The notes: generated by a model not told the origin, from the letters alone. Positions 1-8,937 are shown, numbered from the stretch's first letter. The stretch: DNA of 64,000 nucleotides from Castellaniella ginsengisoli (GCF_039523235.1 NZ_BAAAEX010000010.1), one strand, 5' to 3'. Translations and numbers: made by a program.

Positions 1-509
1 GGCATGGGCGTGTCCGACGTGTTGCGCAGCGACAGGCGGATGTGCAAGCCGTCGGTCCGCAGCCGGATCGTTTGCCGCAGGCGCCATGCCCAAGGCCAGC
101 CTCCCGCGCCGGCCGGGTGGTCCAGCGTCAGTTCCGCGCGATCGGCGCCGTGTTCCCGGACGGTCCAGGCCATGGCCTGGGCCTGGCCGTGCAAGGCGTG
201 CGGATGGCCGGGCAGGGTCTCCAGCGCCACCGTGCCGGATCCCCAGCGCATCCGGGCGTTGCGCACGCGGTTGGAAAAGGGCGCCAGCGGAAACAGTCCG
301 CCCTTGGGCCAGGTCGGGGCGGGCCAGCCCTCGGCGTCGTCGATCGGCACCAGCCAGTCGCGCACCTCCCCGGGCAGGGCCGTGGTCCAGCGCAGAATGC
401 GGCCGCCTGCCGCCGGCGCGGCCACGACCCGGTGAGGGCCGTGGCGCAGCACCAGGCGGCCAGGCGCCGCCGCGTCCATCCATGCGGCGTACAGAGGGGG
501 CTGGCTCAT
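1..509 (-). CDS. Aldose 1-epimerase-like protein (partial, C-terminus off window)
   Basis: Reading the minus strand from the ATG at 509 gives an open frame of about 169 residues that runs off the left edge. It carries galactose mutarotase-like signatures: FPLAPFSNRVRNAR near residue 74 and a HPHALHG stretch near residue 101. These resemble the aldose 1-epimerase motifs around the sugar-binding His. The family interconverts alpha and beta anomers of sugars. Its ATG overlaps the stop of the upstream permease (ATGA), so it is the last visible gene of the ABC transporter operon. Inference: because the locus feeds a uronate dehydrogenase acting on a cyclic sugar acid, this may be a uronate mutarotase. 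The family is clear; the substrate is a guess. Confidence 0.8.
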   Translation of the reverse strand, partial: MSQPPLYAAWMDAAAPGRLVLRHGPHRVVAAPAAGGRILRWTTALPGEVRDWLVPIDDAEGWPAPTWPKGGLFPLAPFSNRVRNARMRWGSGTVALETLPGHPHALHGQAQAMAWTVREHGADRAELTLDHPAGAGGWPWAWRLRQTIRLRTDGLHIRLSLRNTSDTPM

Positions 510-1402
510 GCCTCGCGAGGCGCTTCCTTGACGCGGCTCACCAACTGCGTCGGGCTGACGAAGCGCAGGGCGATCAGGACCCACAACAGGGTGATGGCCA
601 TGTAGATCATCGCCATGGCGTCGATGGCCTGCGGCGCGCGCACGCCGGTGGAGAACACGGCGTAGTACAGGGCCACCACCAGGGTCTGGGAATCGGGCCC
701 CGCCGTGAAGAAAGTCAGCTCGAACATGCCGATGGTACGCACCAGCACGAGCAGGCCCGCCGCCAGCATGCCCGGCACCAGCAGCGGCAGCAGCACATGG
801 CGGAAATACTGGAACGTGTTGGCGCCGAAAATGCGCGCGGCGGACTCCAGCCCCGGATCGATCTGCTCGATGAAGGGCGTCATCACCAGGATCACGAAGG
901 GCAGGGCGGGCACCAGATTGGACAGGATGACGCCCGTCAGTGTGCCGCCCACGCCGATCTGGTACATCGCCGTGGCCATGGGAATGCCGTAGGTGACCGG
1001 CGGCACCATCATGGGCAGCAGGATCAGCAGCATCGCCAGGCGCTTGCCCGGGAACCGGGCGCGCGCCAGCGCATAGGCGGCGGGTACGCCCAGCAGGATG
1101 GACAGCAGGACCGTGGCGCCGACGACTTCGAGCGTCACCACCAGGACGTGCGCCAACTGGAAATCATCCCAGGCGCGGCCATACCATTGCAGCGTAAAGC
1201 CCTCGGGCAGCGGCGTGCCGAACCAGCGCGTCGCGACCGAGTTGACCACCACCGTGGCGATCATGAAGACGACGTTCAGCAGGAAAAAGCCCATGATCGT
1301 CCAGATCGAGGCGCGCCACAGCCAGCCCCAGCGGCGCGAGGACGAGGCGGGGGCGGCGGCGGATGCGCCGGGCCGGGGGGTCGAAAGTGTATTAGCGTTC
1401 AT
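506..1402 (-). CDS. ABC transporter permease (PotC/UgpE-like)
   Basis: Inner-membrane permease of a binding-protein-dependent importer, about 298 residues with six predicted hydrophobic segments. The EAA-like cytoplasmic loop is near residues 195-215 (ESAARIFGANTFQYFRHVLLP). I chose the ATG at 1402. A TTG at 1411 would overlap the upstream permease stop by a few bases and would also work by translational coupling. It follows the other permease almost without a gap and overlaps the mutarotase-like gene by 4 nt, so one operon encodes SBP, ATPase, two permeases and epimerase. Family known: MetI-like ABC permeases of the spermidine/putrescine/iron/sugar-phosphate group. Substrate inferred from context as a hexuronate or aldarate. 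Confidence 0.9.
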   Translation of the reverse strand: MNANTLSTPRPGASAAAPASSSRRWGWLWRASIWTIMGFFLLNVVFMIATVVVNSVATRWFGTPLPEGFTLQWYGRAWDDFQLAHVLVVTLEVVGATVLLSILLGVPAAYALARARFPGKRLAMLLILLPMMVPPVTYGIPMATAMYQIGVGGTLTGVILSNLVPALPFVILVMTPFIEQIDPGLESAARIFGANTFQYFRHVLLPLLVPGMLAAGLLVLVRTIGMFELTFFTAGPDSQTLVVALYYAVFSTGVRAPQAIDAMAMIYMAITLLWVLIALRFVSPTQLVSRVKEAPREA

Positions 1403-1407
1403 GATCG

Positions 1408-2283
1408 TCAACCTTTGCCGCTGGTGGCCGGCCCGCTGTAGAAAGCGCGCCGGAACGCGAAGATCGCGCAGACGATGAGCAACTGCACGAATCCCATGAC
1501 GATGGCGATGGCCGACGCCATGCCGTAGTCGTATTGCTCGAAGGCCGCTTCATAGGCGGCGATGGAAATCACCCGCGTCGGGCCTGCCGGAGCGCCCAGC
1601 AGGATGGCCGACGGGAACACGGCGAAGGCCTGGACGAAAGACAGCGCGGCCGCCATCGACAGCCCCGGCACCAGCAAGGGCAGGTAGATCAGCCGGAACT
1701 GGCTCCAGGGGCCGGCGCCCAGCGTGCCCGCCGCCCGCGCCAGCGTCGGGTCGATGCCCGAGATATAGGAGAGCGTCAGCAGGAAGGCGAAGGGAAAGCC
1801 GGAGATCACCAGGGAAATCAGCACGCCCCAGAAATTGTGGGTCAGCCGGACTTCGTCCATGTACAGGTGCAGGCCTTGCAGGAATTGCGGGAACCAGCCC
1901 GCCGGCCCGTAGAAGGTCAGCATGCCGTCGGCGACCAGCACGGTGCCCAGGGTGATCGGGATCACCAGCAGGGTCGTGACGATGCGCTGCGCGCGGCTGT
2001 TGCGGCGCAGGGCGAAGGCGACCGGAATGGACAGGCCGACGTTGATCAGCGTGGCGGGCACGGCCAGCTTCAGCGTCACCCAGAGCGTGCTCCATTGAGA
2101 CGGCGTGGTGAAGAAGTGCTCGTAGTTGGCCCAGAAGCCGCCGCCTTCCAGGGGCTGAGTCGAAATGACGACACCGTAGAAGAAGGGGTAGATGAACAGG
2201 GCAAGCAGCACCAGGACGGCGGGCGCCACCAGCCAGCCGCGCCGATCCCCGGTCGGCGCAACCGTCAATGCCGACGCGCTCAT
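1408..2283 (-). CDS. ABC transporter permease (PotB-like)
   Basis: First permease of the importer, 291 residues, with an N-terminal membrane segment near residues 17-40 and five more further on. The EAA loop lies around residues 180-200 (ARAAGTLGAGPWSQFRLIYLP). The start ATG overlaps the ATPase stop (2280-2283), so translation is coupled. Two different permeases plus one ATPase is the usual make-up of PotABCD-type transporters. It pairs with the permease at 506-1402 to form the channel. Substrate not readable from sequence; the operon lies divergent to glucarate dehydratase behind shared regulatory sites, pointing to sugar acids. Confidence 0.9.
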   Translation of the reverse strand: MSASALTVAPTGDRRGWLVAPAVLVLLALFIYPFFYGVVISTQPLEGGGFWANYEHFFTTPSQWSTLWVTLKLAVPATLINVGLSIPVAFALRRNSRAQRIVTTLLVIPITLGTVLVADGMLTFYGPAGWFPQFLQGLHLYMDEVRLTHNFWGVLISLVISGFPFAFLLTLSYISGIDPTLARAAGTLGAGPWSQFRLIYLPLLVPGLSMAAALSFVQAFAVFPSAILLGAPAGPTRVISIAAYEAAFEQYDYGMASAIAIVMGFVQLLIVCAIFAFRRAFYSGPATSGKG

Positions 2284-3359
2284 GCGGCCTCCGCATAGGC
2301 AAGGACGCGGTCGGCCGGGATGTGCAGCCGGATGCGGTCGCCCGGCGCGAAGGCGCCCGGCAGGCGTACGTACAGGTCGCCCAGGTCGGAGGCCACGAAC
2401 AGGAGCGAATCCCGCCCGCCGAACTCCAGGGTCTGGACGGTGGCGTCGATGCCGTTTGCCTGGCCTGCCGCGGCGATCTGGAAATCGTCGGGCCGCATGG
2501 CGACGGCGACTTCCCGGCGGTCGCTCAGGTCGCCGATGGCCGTGCCGTTGAGCTGGACCTGGCTGCGTTCGAGGGACAAGGCCTCGCCGGCAAGCCGGAT
2601 GACGCGAAAGGCGAGCACATTGCGATAGCCCATGAAGCGGGCCACGTGCAAATTGCGCGGCCGGCCGTAGACTTCGCGGGGCGCGCCGATCTGCTGCACC
2701 GAGCCGGCGCGCATGACCACGATGCGGTCGGCCATGGACAGGGCCTCGTCCTGATCGTGCGTCACGTAGATGGTGGCGCGTTCGAGCTGGCGATGGATGC
2801 GGCGGATTTCCGCGCGCATTTCAATGCGCAGCTTGGCGTCCAGGTTCGACAGCGGCTCGTCCATCAGGATCACGGGCGGTTCGATGACGATGGCCCGGGC
2901 GATGGCGACACGCTGCTGTTGTCCGCCGGACAATTGGCCCGGCAGCTTGTGTTCATGGCCTTCCAACTGGACCAGGGCCAGGGCCGACTGGACGCGGCGG
3001 GCGATCTCGTCCTTGCGCACGCCGCGCATCCGCAGTCCGAAACCCACGTTGTCGCGCACCGACATATGGGGGAACAGCGCGTAGTTCTGGAACACCATGC
3101 CGAAGCCGCGTTGTTCCGGAGGCAGCACATCGATGCGCGTGTCGTCGAGCCAGATGCTGCCCTCGCTGAGCGAGGTCAGGCCGGCCAGGCAGTTCAGGGC
3201 GGTCGATTTGCCGCAGCCGGAAGGCCCCAGCAAGGCAATGAATTCGCCGCGCCGGATATCGAGGCTGAGATCGCTCAGGGCGGCGACCGCCGAGCCCGAG
3301 GCCGTGTCGAATTTCCGGCCCACGGCATCCAGGCGCAGCTGTTGGAAAGAGTGATTCAT
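2280..3359 (-). CDS. ABC transporter ATP-binding protein (PotA-like)
   Basis: Cytoplasmic ATPase that energises the importer; 359 residues. Walker A GPSGCGKST is near residue 45, the Q-loop in VFQNYALFPH, the signature LSGGQQQR near residue 142, Walker B VILMDEPLSNLD and the switch His in VTHDQDEA. The C-terminal ~110 residues have the TOBE-like fold typical of PotA/MalK/UgpC proteins. It lies between the SBP gene (67 nt upstream) and the permeases (4-nt overlap). All catalytic motifs are intact. Confidence 0.93.
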   Translation of the reverse strand: MNHSFQQLRLDAVGRKFDTASGSAVAALSDLSLDIRRGEFIALLGPSGCGKSTALNCLAGLTSLSEGSIWLDDTRIDVLPPEQRGFGMVFQNYALFPHMSVRDNVGFGLRMRGVRKDEIARRVQSALALVQLEGHEHKLPGQLSGGQQQRVAIARAIVIEPPVILMDEPLSNLDAKLRIEMRAEIRRIHRQLERATIYVTHDQDEALSMADRIVVMRAGSVQQIGAPREVYGRPRNLHVARFMGYRNVLAFRVIRLAGEALSLERSQVQLNGTAIGDLSDRREVAVAMRPDDFQIAAAGQANGIDATVQTLEFGGRDSLLFVASDLGDLYVRLPGAFAPGDRIRLHIPADRVLAYAEAA

Positions 3360-3426
3360 GATTCTTGATCCAGGGAGGTCGGGCCGCCCGCCGGAGGCGG
3401 ACGGCCGTTCACGGGAAAGCGACTGC

Positions 3427-4599
3427 TTATTTCTTCAGGGCGCCGACTTCGGCATCCCACTTGTGGAAAGCCTCGACCATGGCTTTGGCATCCAGGGGCA
3501 CGGCGTTCGGGCGGCGGGCGATCAGTTCGTCATATTCCGGGCGGCCGAACTTCTTGATGATTTCCTGGCTTTCGGCCGGCGCGGCGGACAGCGGCACGTC
3601 GCGGATGGCGGGGCCCGGGTAGAAGTAGCCCGAGTCGTAGGTCATGGCCTGCTGCTTGGGCTCGAGCATGAACTTCAGCAGCTTGAACAGAACCTTCTGC
3701 TTTTCCTCGGACACGCCCTTGGGGATCACCATGTAGTGCGCGTCGTTGACCCAGGTGAAATTGTCGAAGGCCTGGATCTTGAAGTGGGCGGGCACCACGC
3801 CCAGCGCGCGCGGGTTGATGTCCCAGCCGGTGACGGTCACCGTCATGTCGCGGCTGCCTTCGCCCAGTTCCTTCATCACCGCCGAGGTGCCGCCCGGGTA
3901 GTAGGGCACGCAGTCGTTCAGCTCCTTCAGGAATTTCCAGGTCTTGTCCCAGCCGTTGATCGGATCGTAGGGATCCTTGTCGCCCAGCAGATAGGGCAGG
4001 CCCATCAGGAAGGTGCGGCCCGGCCCCGAGTTGGCCGGACGCGCGTAGATCAGCTTGTTGGGATTGGCCTTGCACCAGGCCAGCAGCTCGGCGGGGGTCT
4101 TGGGCGGATTCTTGACCTTGTCGGGGTTGTATTCCAGCAGCGGGCCGGCCGGCATGAAAGTGACTTCCAGGCCGTAGCCTTGCGCCAGTTCCTGCATGCG
4201 TGCGGGGCCGCGGGCATATTTGTTGAGAATGTCCTTGAATTCGGCCTCATGGTCGGGCAGCAGTTTCAGCCAGAGACCCTGCTCGATGCCGGCGGCCAGG
4301 GCGTCCGTGCCGGTCAGGACCAGATCGATATCCGAGCGGCCGGCGTTTTGCATGGCCTTGATCTTGCCGGGCAACTGAGGCGAGGGGGCATTGGTGAAGG
4401 TGATCCTCGAGACCAGATCGGGGTTCTGATCGCGGAAGGCTTCAAGGGCCTTTTGCGTCAGCGCCAGGTTGCCGGCGACGTCGACGACGTTCAGCGTGAC
4501 CGGTTCGGCCTGGGCCGTCAGGGCGGAGCCGGCCAGGGCCAGGGCGGCCGCCAGCGTGTGGAATCGTCCCCGTCGCGGGGACTGCTTGATGCCTTTCAT
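3427..4599 (-). CDS. Periplasmic ABC substrate-binding protein (PotD/extracellular solute-binding family 1-like)
   Basis: Secreted solute-binding protein, 390 residues from the ATG at 4599, which is preceded by a strong AGGAGA site at 4605-4610. A longer frame reaches back to 4734 but its first 45 residues look like leader DNA. A signal peptide of about 31 residues ends AQA-EP. The mature protein has the two-domain look of family 1 binding proteins. As the promoter-proximal gene it sets the importer's specificity. It faces gudD across a 331-bp control region holding two TCAT-N3-AYAAS sites, so uptake is likely co-regulated with glucarate/galactarate breakdown. The ligand (uronate or aldarate) is inferred. 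Confidence 0.88.
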   Translation of the reverse strand: MKGIKQSPRRGRFHTLAAALALAGSALTAQAEPVTLNVVDVAGNLALTQKALEAFRDQNPDLVSRITFTNAPSPQLPGKIKAMQNAGRSDIDLVLTGTDALAAGIEQGLWLKLLPDHEAEFKDILNKYARGPARMQELAQGYGLEVTFMPAGPLLEYNPDKVKNPPKTPAELLAWCKANPNKLIYARPANSGPGRTFLMGLPYLLGDKDPYDPINGWDKTWKFLKELNDCVPYYPGGTSAVMKELGEGSRDMTVTVTGWDINPRALGVVPAHFKIQAFDNFTWVNDAHYMVIPKGVSEEKQKVLFKLLKFMLEPKQQAMTYDSGYFYPGPAIRDVPLSAAPAESQEIIKKFGRPEYDELIARRPNAVPLDAKAMVEAFHKWDAEVGALKK

Positions 4600-4699
4600 G
4601 AATTGTCTCCTAGGGTGTTCGCCTATGGGTGGAAGAAGCCGGGGCTGGAAGGTCCTGTCCGACCGCAACCCGGGATATCCGAGTCGTTCTTCTCGTAAG

Positions 4700-4711
4700 T
4701 CATCATATAAG
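4700..4711 (+). promoter_or_regulatory. Candidate GntR-family operator
   Basis: TCATCATATAAG, matching TCAT-N3-AYAAS, lies about 100 bp upstream of the importer SBP start. The same pattern recurs ahead of garD and at two places ahead of kdgD. Confidence 0.5.
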
Positions 4712-4884
4712 TTGATGGTCTTCGAGGACAACATTTTTTTGCATCAAATCACCGGGGAAAGAGTCTTTCTTAAATTCGATCCATTAGATAAATAATTGTT
4801 TTAAATAATAAAAATCGATTTTTACCCTGCGTATCAGTATATTCCCTAGTAGTCCGGTGTTTCTCTGTGAATCTACAGTCTGCA

Positions 4885-4898
4885 TGTCATATGACAAC
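4885..4898 (+). promoter_or_regulatory. Candidate GntR-family operator (palindromic)
   Basis: TGTCATATGACA (4885-4896) is a perfect 12-bp palindrome 35 bp upstream of gudD. Extended to 4898 it reads TCATATGACAAC, again TCAT-N3-AYAAS. Palindromes of this sort are typical of dimeric FadR/GntR regulators. Confidence 0.6.
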
Positions 4899-4930
4899 AT
4901 GATTTCTTTCCGTCCACGCAAGGCCGCCTC

Positions 4931-6205
4931 ATGAAACTCAAGACCATCAAGATCACTCCCATCGCATTCAAGGACCCTCCGTTGCTGAACGCCGCAGGCA
5001 TTCACGAACCTTATGCGTTGCGCACCATCATCGAGCTGGAAAGCGATACCGGCCAGATCGGTCTGGGAGAAACCTATGGGGATGCGCCCATCATCGAATT
5101 GCTGCAGGCCTTGCAGCCCAGCCTGATCGGCCTGGACCCGTTCGATCTGAACGGCCTGCGCCGGCGCGTCCAGGATACCGTCAACCGCACGCAGGTCAGC
5201 GCCAACACGGCCTACAAGCTTGCGCCGGGAACCGATCCGGCCAAGAACGTGCAGAAACTGTATTCCGCGCTGGAGGTGGCCTTGCTGGACATGCAGGCCC
5301 GCCACCTCGGCGCGCCGCTGGTGGATCTGCTGGGCGGGCGCGCGCGCGATGCCGTGCCTTTCAGCGCCTATCTGTTCTTCAAGTATGCCCGACATGTCGA
5401 TGCCGCCTATCCCGACGATGCCTGGGGCGAGACGCTGACGCCCGCGCAACTGGTGGCCCAGGCCGAGACCATGATCGGCCGTCATGGCTTCCAGAGCATC
5501 AAGCTCAAGGGCGGGGTGCTGGAGCCCGAACAGGAAGTCGAATGCGTCCGGGCGCTGGCGGCCCGCTTTCCGGGCATGCCGCTGCGCATCGATCCCAACG
5601 GCAACTGGTCGCTGGCGACGGCGATCGAGATGGGCAAGCGGCTCGACGGCTTGCTGGAATACTACGAGGATCCCTGCCCGACGCTCGCCGACATGGCCGC
5701 CCTGCACAAGGCGACCGGCCTGCCCCTGGCCACGAACATGGTCGTCACGGACATGGCCCAGTTCCGCGACAACGTGTCCGCCAACGGTTGCCAGATCATC
5801 CTGTCGGACCATCACTACTGGGGCGGACTGCGGGATACGCAGTTGCTGGCGCGCATGTGCGAGGTGTTCGGCATGGGGCTTTCCATGCACTCCAACTCGC
5901 ACCTGGGCATCAGCCTGACGGCCATGGCGCATGTGGCGGCCAGCGTGCCGACCTTGAGCTATGCCTGCGATACGCACTATCCCTGGCTGGATCCCGATGA
6001 GGAAGTCGTGGCCGGGGGGCAACTGGGCTTCCGGGACGGGGCGCTCGTGCTGAGCGATGCCCCCGGGCTGGGGCTCGAAATCGACCAGGACGCCCTGGCG
6101 CGGCTGCACGAGCAATATCTGGCCTGCGGCATTCGCTCGCGCGACGATGCTGCGCAGATGCGCAAGTACCAGCCCGGCTGGAGCGGCAAGGCGCCGCGTT
6201 TCTGA
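4931..6205 (+). CDS. gudD: Glucarate dehydratase (enolase superfamily)
   Basis: Cytoplasmic Mg-dependent dehydratase turning D-glucarate (and L-idarate) into 5-dehydro-4-deoxy-D-glucarate. 424 residues, slightly shorter than the usual ~445. It has the enolase-superfamily capping domain (1-130) and barrel (130-400). Diagnostic residues are visible: the KLK motif with K191/K193 in SIKLKGG, D221 and N223 in IDPNGNW, E246 in YYEDPC, the ATNMVVTD strand, and the catalytic His H320 in MHSNSHLGIS. The C-terminal GLGLEIDQD motif also matches GudD. It faces the importer operon across operator-bearing DNA and converges on garD over a strong hairpin. Together with garD it channels both aldarates into one intermediate for kdgD. 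Confidence 0.9.
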   Translation: MKLKTIKITPIAFKDPPLLNAAGIHEPYALRTIIELESDTGQIGLGETYGDAPIIELLQALQPSLIGLDPFDLNGLRRRVQDTVNRTQVSANTAYKLAPGTDPAKNVQKLYSALEVALLDMQARHLGAPLVDLLGGRARDAVPFSAYLFFKYARHVDAAYPDDAWGETLTPAQLVAQAETMIGRHGFQSIKLKGGVLEPEQEVECVRALAARFPGMPLRIDPNGNWSLATAIEMGKRLDGLLEYYEDPCPTLADMAALHKATGLPLATNMVVTDMAQFRDNVSANGCQIILSDHHYWGGLRDTQLLARMCEVFGMGLSMHSNSHLGISLTAMAHVAASVPTLSYACDTHYPWLDPDEEVVAGGQLGFRDGALVLSDAPGLGLEIDQDALARLHEQYLACGIRSRDDAAQMRKYQPGWSGKAPRF

Positions 6206-6225
6206 ACCCTCGCTGGTCCGCATCC

Positions 6226-6289
6226 GGAACCGGGGCGGATCAGGAGGGGGCGCACGAGGCGGACCAACGACGTGATCCGCCCCGGTTCC
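6226..6289. terminator. Bidirectional hairpin between gudD and garD
   Basis: Perfect 17-bp inverted repeat: GGAACCGGGGCGGATCA at 6226-6242 pairs with 6273-6289, with a 30-nt loop. It lies between two convergent genes. There is no clear T-run, but the placement suits a two-way transcription stop. Confidence 0.65.
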
Positions 6290-6301
6290 GCCCCGGTCGG
6301 C

Positions 6302-7858
6302 TCAGGTGACGGGGCCGGGGTTGAACAGCACCAGGTCATTGGTGATGCCCCAGTGCTCGGCCCAGGTCTTGCGGCCGCTGGCGACCTCCAGAATGTGTTC
6401 GAACAGCTCCTGGCCGAGTTCCTCGATGCTGGCCTCGCCAGCGGCGATCCTGCCGGCGTCGATGTCCATCAGGTCGTGCCAGCGGCGCGCCAGATCCGAG
6501 CGCGTCGCGACCTTGATCACCGGCACCTCGGCCAGGCCGTAGGGTGTGCCCCGGCCGGTGGTGAAAATGTGGACATTCATGCCCGCCGCCAGTTGCAGCG
6601 TGCCGCACACGAAGTCGCCGGCCGGCGTGGCGGCGTACAGCAGGCCCTTGTCTTTCGCGCGTTCTCCTGGGGGGACGACGCCGCGGATCGGCGTGCTGCC
6701 GGATTTCACGATGGACCCCATGGCCTTCTCGACAATGTTCGACAGACCGCCGCGCTTGTTGCCCGGCGTGGTGTTGGCGCTGCGGTCCGCCTGGCCGCGC
6801 TGCAGGTAATCGTCGTACCAGGCCATCTCCCGGATGAGGTCGCGGGCGACCTCGGGGGTGGCCGCTCGCGCCGTCAATTGATCGATGCCGTCGCGCACCT
6901 CGGTCACCTCGGAGAACATCACGGTTGCGCCCGCGCGCACCAGCAGGTCGGCGGCATGGCCTACCGCCGGATTCGCGGTGGCGCCGGAAAAAGCGTCGCT
7001 GCCGCCGCATTGCACGCCTACCACCAGTTCCGAGGCCGGGCAGGTCTCCCGGCGCCGTTGGTTCAGGCGCTCCAGGTGGATCTCGGCCATCGCCAGGATG
7101 TCGTCGATCATGCTGCCGAAGCCGACGTGCCGTTCGTCTTGCAGGCGCACCAGATCCGGGTGCGTGGCGCCGCGATCCTTGAAGCGCTCGGGCAGCAGGC
7201 GTTCGGGCTGCAGCTTCTCGCAACCCAGGCTGACCAGCATGACTTCGCCGCCGAAGTTCGGATTCTGGGCGATGTGGCGCAGGGTCTTGACGGGAATCGA
7301 GGCGCCGGGGGCATCGATGGCCACGCCGCAGCCGTAGCCGTGGCGCAGCGCCACGACGCCGTCCACGTTCGGGTAGCGGGGCAGCAGTTCGCGGCGGATG
7401 CGGTGCAGGGCGATGTCCGCCACGCCGGCCACGCACTGCACCGTCATGGCGATGGCCAGAACGTTGCGGGTGCCCACGGAGCCGTCGGCATTGCGATAGC
7501 CTTGGAACGTATGGCCGGCCAGCGGCTCCAGAACGGGCGCGGGGGCGGTGCAGATCGGCAGGTCGTCCAGGGACGGCGCCGGGGGCATGCGCATGACGGC
7601 CTCGTAGATCCAGCTTCCGGCCGGCAGCGGCCGGGTCGCGTGGCCGATGACGACGCCGTAGCGGATGATGGCGCCCCCCTCGGGGATGTCGAGGAGGGCG
7701 ACCTTGTGGCCCTGCGGGATGGCTTCGAGCAGCGTCGGGCCGTCGGCGATGCGGGCGCCGGCGGGCAGTCCCCGGTCGTTGGCGATGATGGCGACATTGT
7801 CGCCCGCGCGCATGCGGATCATGCGGGGGACCTGGACGGTCGGTTTTGGGGGATGCAC
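6302..7858 (-). CDS. garD: Galactarate dehydratase
   Basis: Dehydrates meso-galactarate to 5-dehydro-4-deoxy-D-glucarate. 518 residues from a GTG at 7858, which has AAGGAGA six bases upstream (7865-7871). A TTG further out (7891) would cover the operator and is less likely. The N-terminal SAF-like domain is near residues 15-90. The UxaA/GarD catalytic part follows, with the GYRNADGSVGTRN signature, HGYGCG, and LGCEKLQP and VGVQCGGSDAFSG cysteine motifs. E. coli GarD is 523 residues, so the length fits. It is divergent from the GntR regulator gene, and operator-like sites at 7881-7892 and 7994-8005 fill the gap. Confidence 0.92.
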   Translation of the reverse strand: MHPPKPTVQVPRMIRMRAGDNVAIIANDRGLPAGARIADGPTLLEAIPQGHKVALLDIPEGGAIIRYGVVIGHATRPLPAGSWIYEAVMRMPPAPSLDDLPICTAPAPVLEPLAGHTFQGYRNADGSVGTRNVLAIAMTVQCVAGVADIALHRIRRELLPRYPNVDGVVALRHGYGCGVAIDAPGASIPVKTLRHIAQNPNFGGEVMLVSLGCEKLQPERLLPERFKDRGATHPDLVRLQDERHVGFGSMIDDILAMAEIHLERLNQRRRETCPASELVVGVQCGGSDAFSGATANPAVGHAADLLVRAGATVMFSEVTEVRDGIDQLTARAATPEVARDLIREMAWYDDYLQRGQADRSANTTPGNKRGGLSNIVEKAMGSIVKSGSTPIRGVVPPGERAKDKGLLYAATPAGDFVCGTLQLAAGMNVHIFTTGRGTPYGLAEVPVIKVATRSDLARRWHDLMDIDAGRIAAGEASIEELGQELFEHILEVASGRKTWAEHWGITNDLVLFNPGPVT

Positions 7859-7880
7859 GGGGTGTCTCCTTGTGATGATC

Positions 7881-7892
7881 TCATCATACAAC
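7881..7892 (+). promoter_or_regulatory. Candidate operator in front of garD
   Basis: TCATCATACAAC, 22 bp upstream of the garD GTG. It fits TCAT-N3-AYAAS and is nearly identical to the site at 4700. Confidence 0.55.
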
Positions 7893-7993
7893 TAGAGATT
7901 TATGCTGACAATATTCCTGGGTGTAATGCGTGATCACGATTGATTATTGAGGGTTTTGATCTTCCTGCCAGTCTTGTGAAGATTCAATAATCT

Positions 7994-8005
7994 GTCGTCA
8001 TATGA
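7994..8005 (-). promoter_or_regulatory. Candidate operator in front of the GntR regulator
   Basis: On the minus strand this reads TCATATGACGAC, one base off the gudD site TCATATGACAAC. It lies 25 bp before the regulator start, suggesting autoregulation. Confidence 0.5.
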
Positions 8006-8030
8006 GTTATCACTTCAGGAATGCAGTATC

Positions 8031-8795
8031 ATGAATCGTTCGAATCCACAGACTCCATCCATGGCCTCCGTTCCCGCCCGCCGTTCGCGCAATCTCACCC
8101 AGAATGTCGTGGCCGCATTGTCCGAGCGCATCCGCCACGGCGAGTTTCACGTCGGTGAAAAACTGCCGACCGAGTCGGCGCTGATGGAGTCCTTCGGCGT
8201 CAGCCGCACGGTGATTCGCGAGGCGATTTCGCGTCTGCAGGCCGCCGGCCTGGTCGAGACCCGGCACGGCATCGGGACCTTCCTTCTCGAGCCGCGCAAC
8301 GAGCAGCAATTGCGCATCCGCACGGAAAGCATCCTGACCATGCTGGATGTCCTGGCGATCCTGGAGTTGCGGATCAGCCTGGAAACCGAGGCGGCGGGGC
8401 TGGCTGCGCTGCGGCGTACGGATGCCCAGGCCCAGCAGTTGCGCGGCATCCTGGATGAGTTCTCCGAGCACATACGCAAGAAGACCGGCAATGCGGTGGT
8501 TTCGGACGTGGCTTTCCATCTGGCGGTGGCCACTGCCACGGGCAACCGCTATTTCCACGACATCCTCAAACAGCTCGGCAAGGCCATCATTCCCCGGACG
8601 CGCGTCGATTCGGCGGCCCTGGCGGAAGACGACCGCGTCGGCTACCTTGGCCGGGTCCATGTCGAGCACGAGGACATCTACAACGCCATCGTGCGCAAAG
8701 ATCCGGATGCGGCCCGGGCGGCGATGCGCACGCATCTCACCAACAGCCGGGAGCGCCTGCGCCGTGCGCAGGAAGCCGCCGAGCAGGGAACCTGA
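8031..8795 (+). CDS. GntR/FadR-family (FCD) regulator of hexuronate/aldarate catabolism (GguR-like)
   Basis: DNA-binding repressor-type protein, 254 residues. The N-terminal winged helix (about 20-88) shows the GntR pattern GEKLPTESALMESFGVSRTVIREAISRL (two pieces, near residues 42-70). The C-terminal FCD domain (about 100-235) has metal-binding residues in ELRISLE, DVAFHLAVA and VEHEDIYNAI. It sits between garD and kdgD, all of which carry the same operator pattern. In Proteobacteria the regulator called GguR controls this same enzyme set. That name fits by context, but I cannot prove orthology. Likely effector: an aldarate or pathway intermediate. Confidence 0.88.
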   Translation: MNRSNPQTPSMASVPARRSRNLTQNVVAALSERIRHGEFHVGEKLPTESALMESFGVSRTVIREAISRLQAAGLVETRHGIGTFLLEPRNEQQLRIRTESILTMLDVLAILELRISLETEAAGLAALRRTDAQAQQLRGILDEFSEHIRKKTGNAVVSDVAFHLAVATATGNRYFHDILKQLGKAIIPRTRVDSAALAEDDRVGYLGRVHVEHEDIYNAIVRKDPDAARAAMRTHLTNSRERLRRAQEAAEQGT

Positions 8796-8814
8796 CGACA
8801 TCTTCATAGGTATG

Positions 8815-8826
8815 TCATCGTATAAG
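8815..8826 (+). promoter_or_regulatory. Candidate operator upstream of kdgD (distal)
   Basis: TCATCGTATAAG just after the regulator stop codon. It fits TCAT-N3-AYAAS and is paired with the site at 8938-8951. Confidence 0.5.
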
Positions 8827-8937
8827 AGCGCCGTTACCAGGCGCTCTTTCCGTTCCGGGCGAGACGGGGATGCAATACAACCTTGCATAAGGGTATACGC
8901 TAGCTCGGATCGATTCCGCTTGTTGCTTGTCGTCTGA

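Larger units (their letters stand above)
4600..4930. promoter_or_regulatory. Divergent control region, importer operon / gudD
   Basis: A 331-bp gene-free stretch, markedly AT-rich between about 4735 and 4830 compared with its surroundings. It holds two likely regulator sites (TCATCATATAAG at 4700-4711 and the palindrome-containing TGTCATATGACA at 4885-4896) and a separate perfect 14-bp AT-rich palindrome, AAAAATCGATTTTT, at 4810-4823. Each operator lies near one of the two divergent starts. No convincing ORF is present. Confidence 0.7.
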
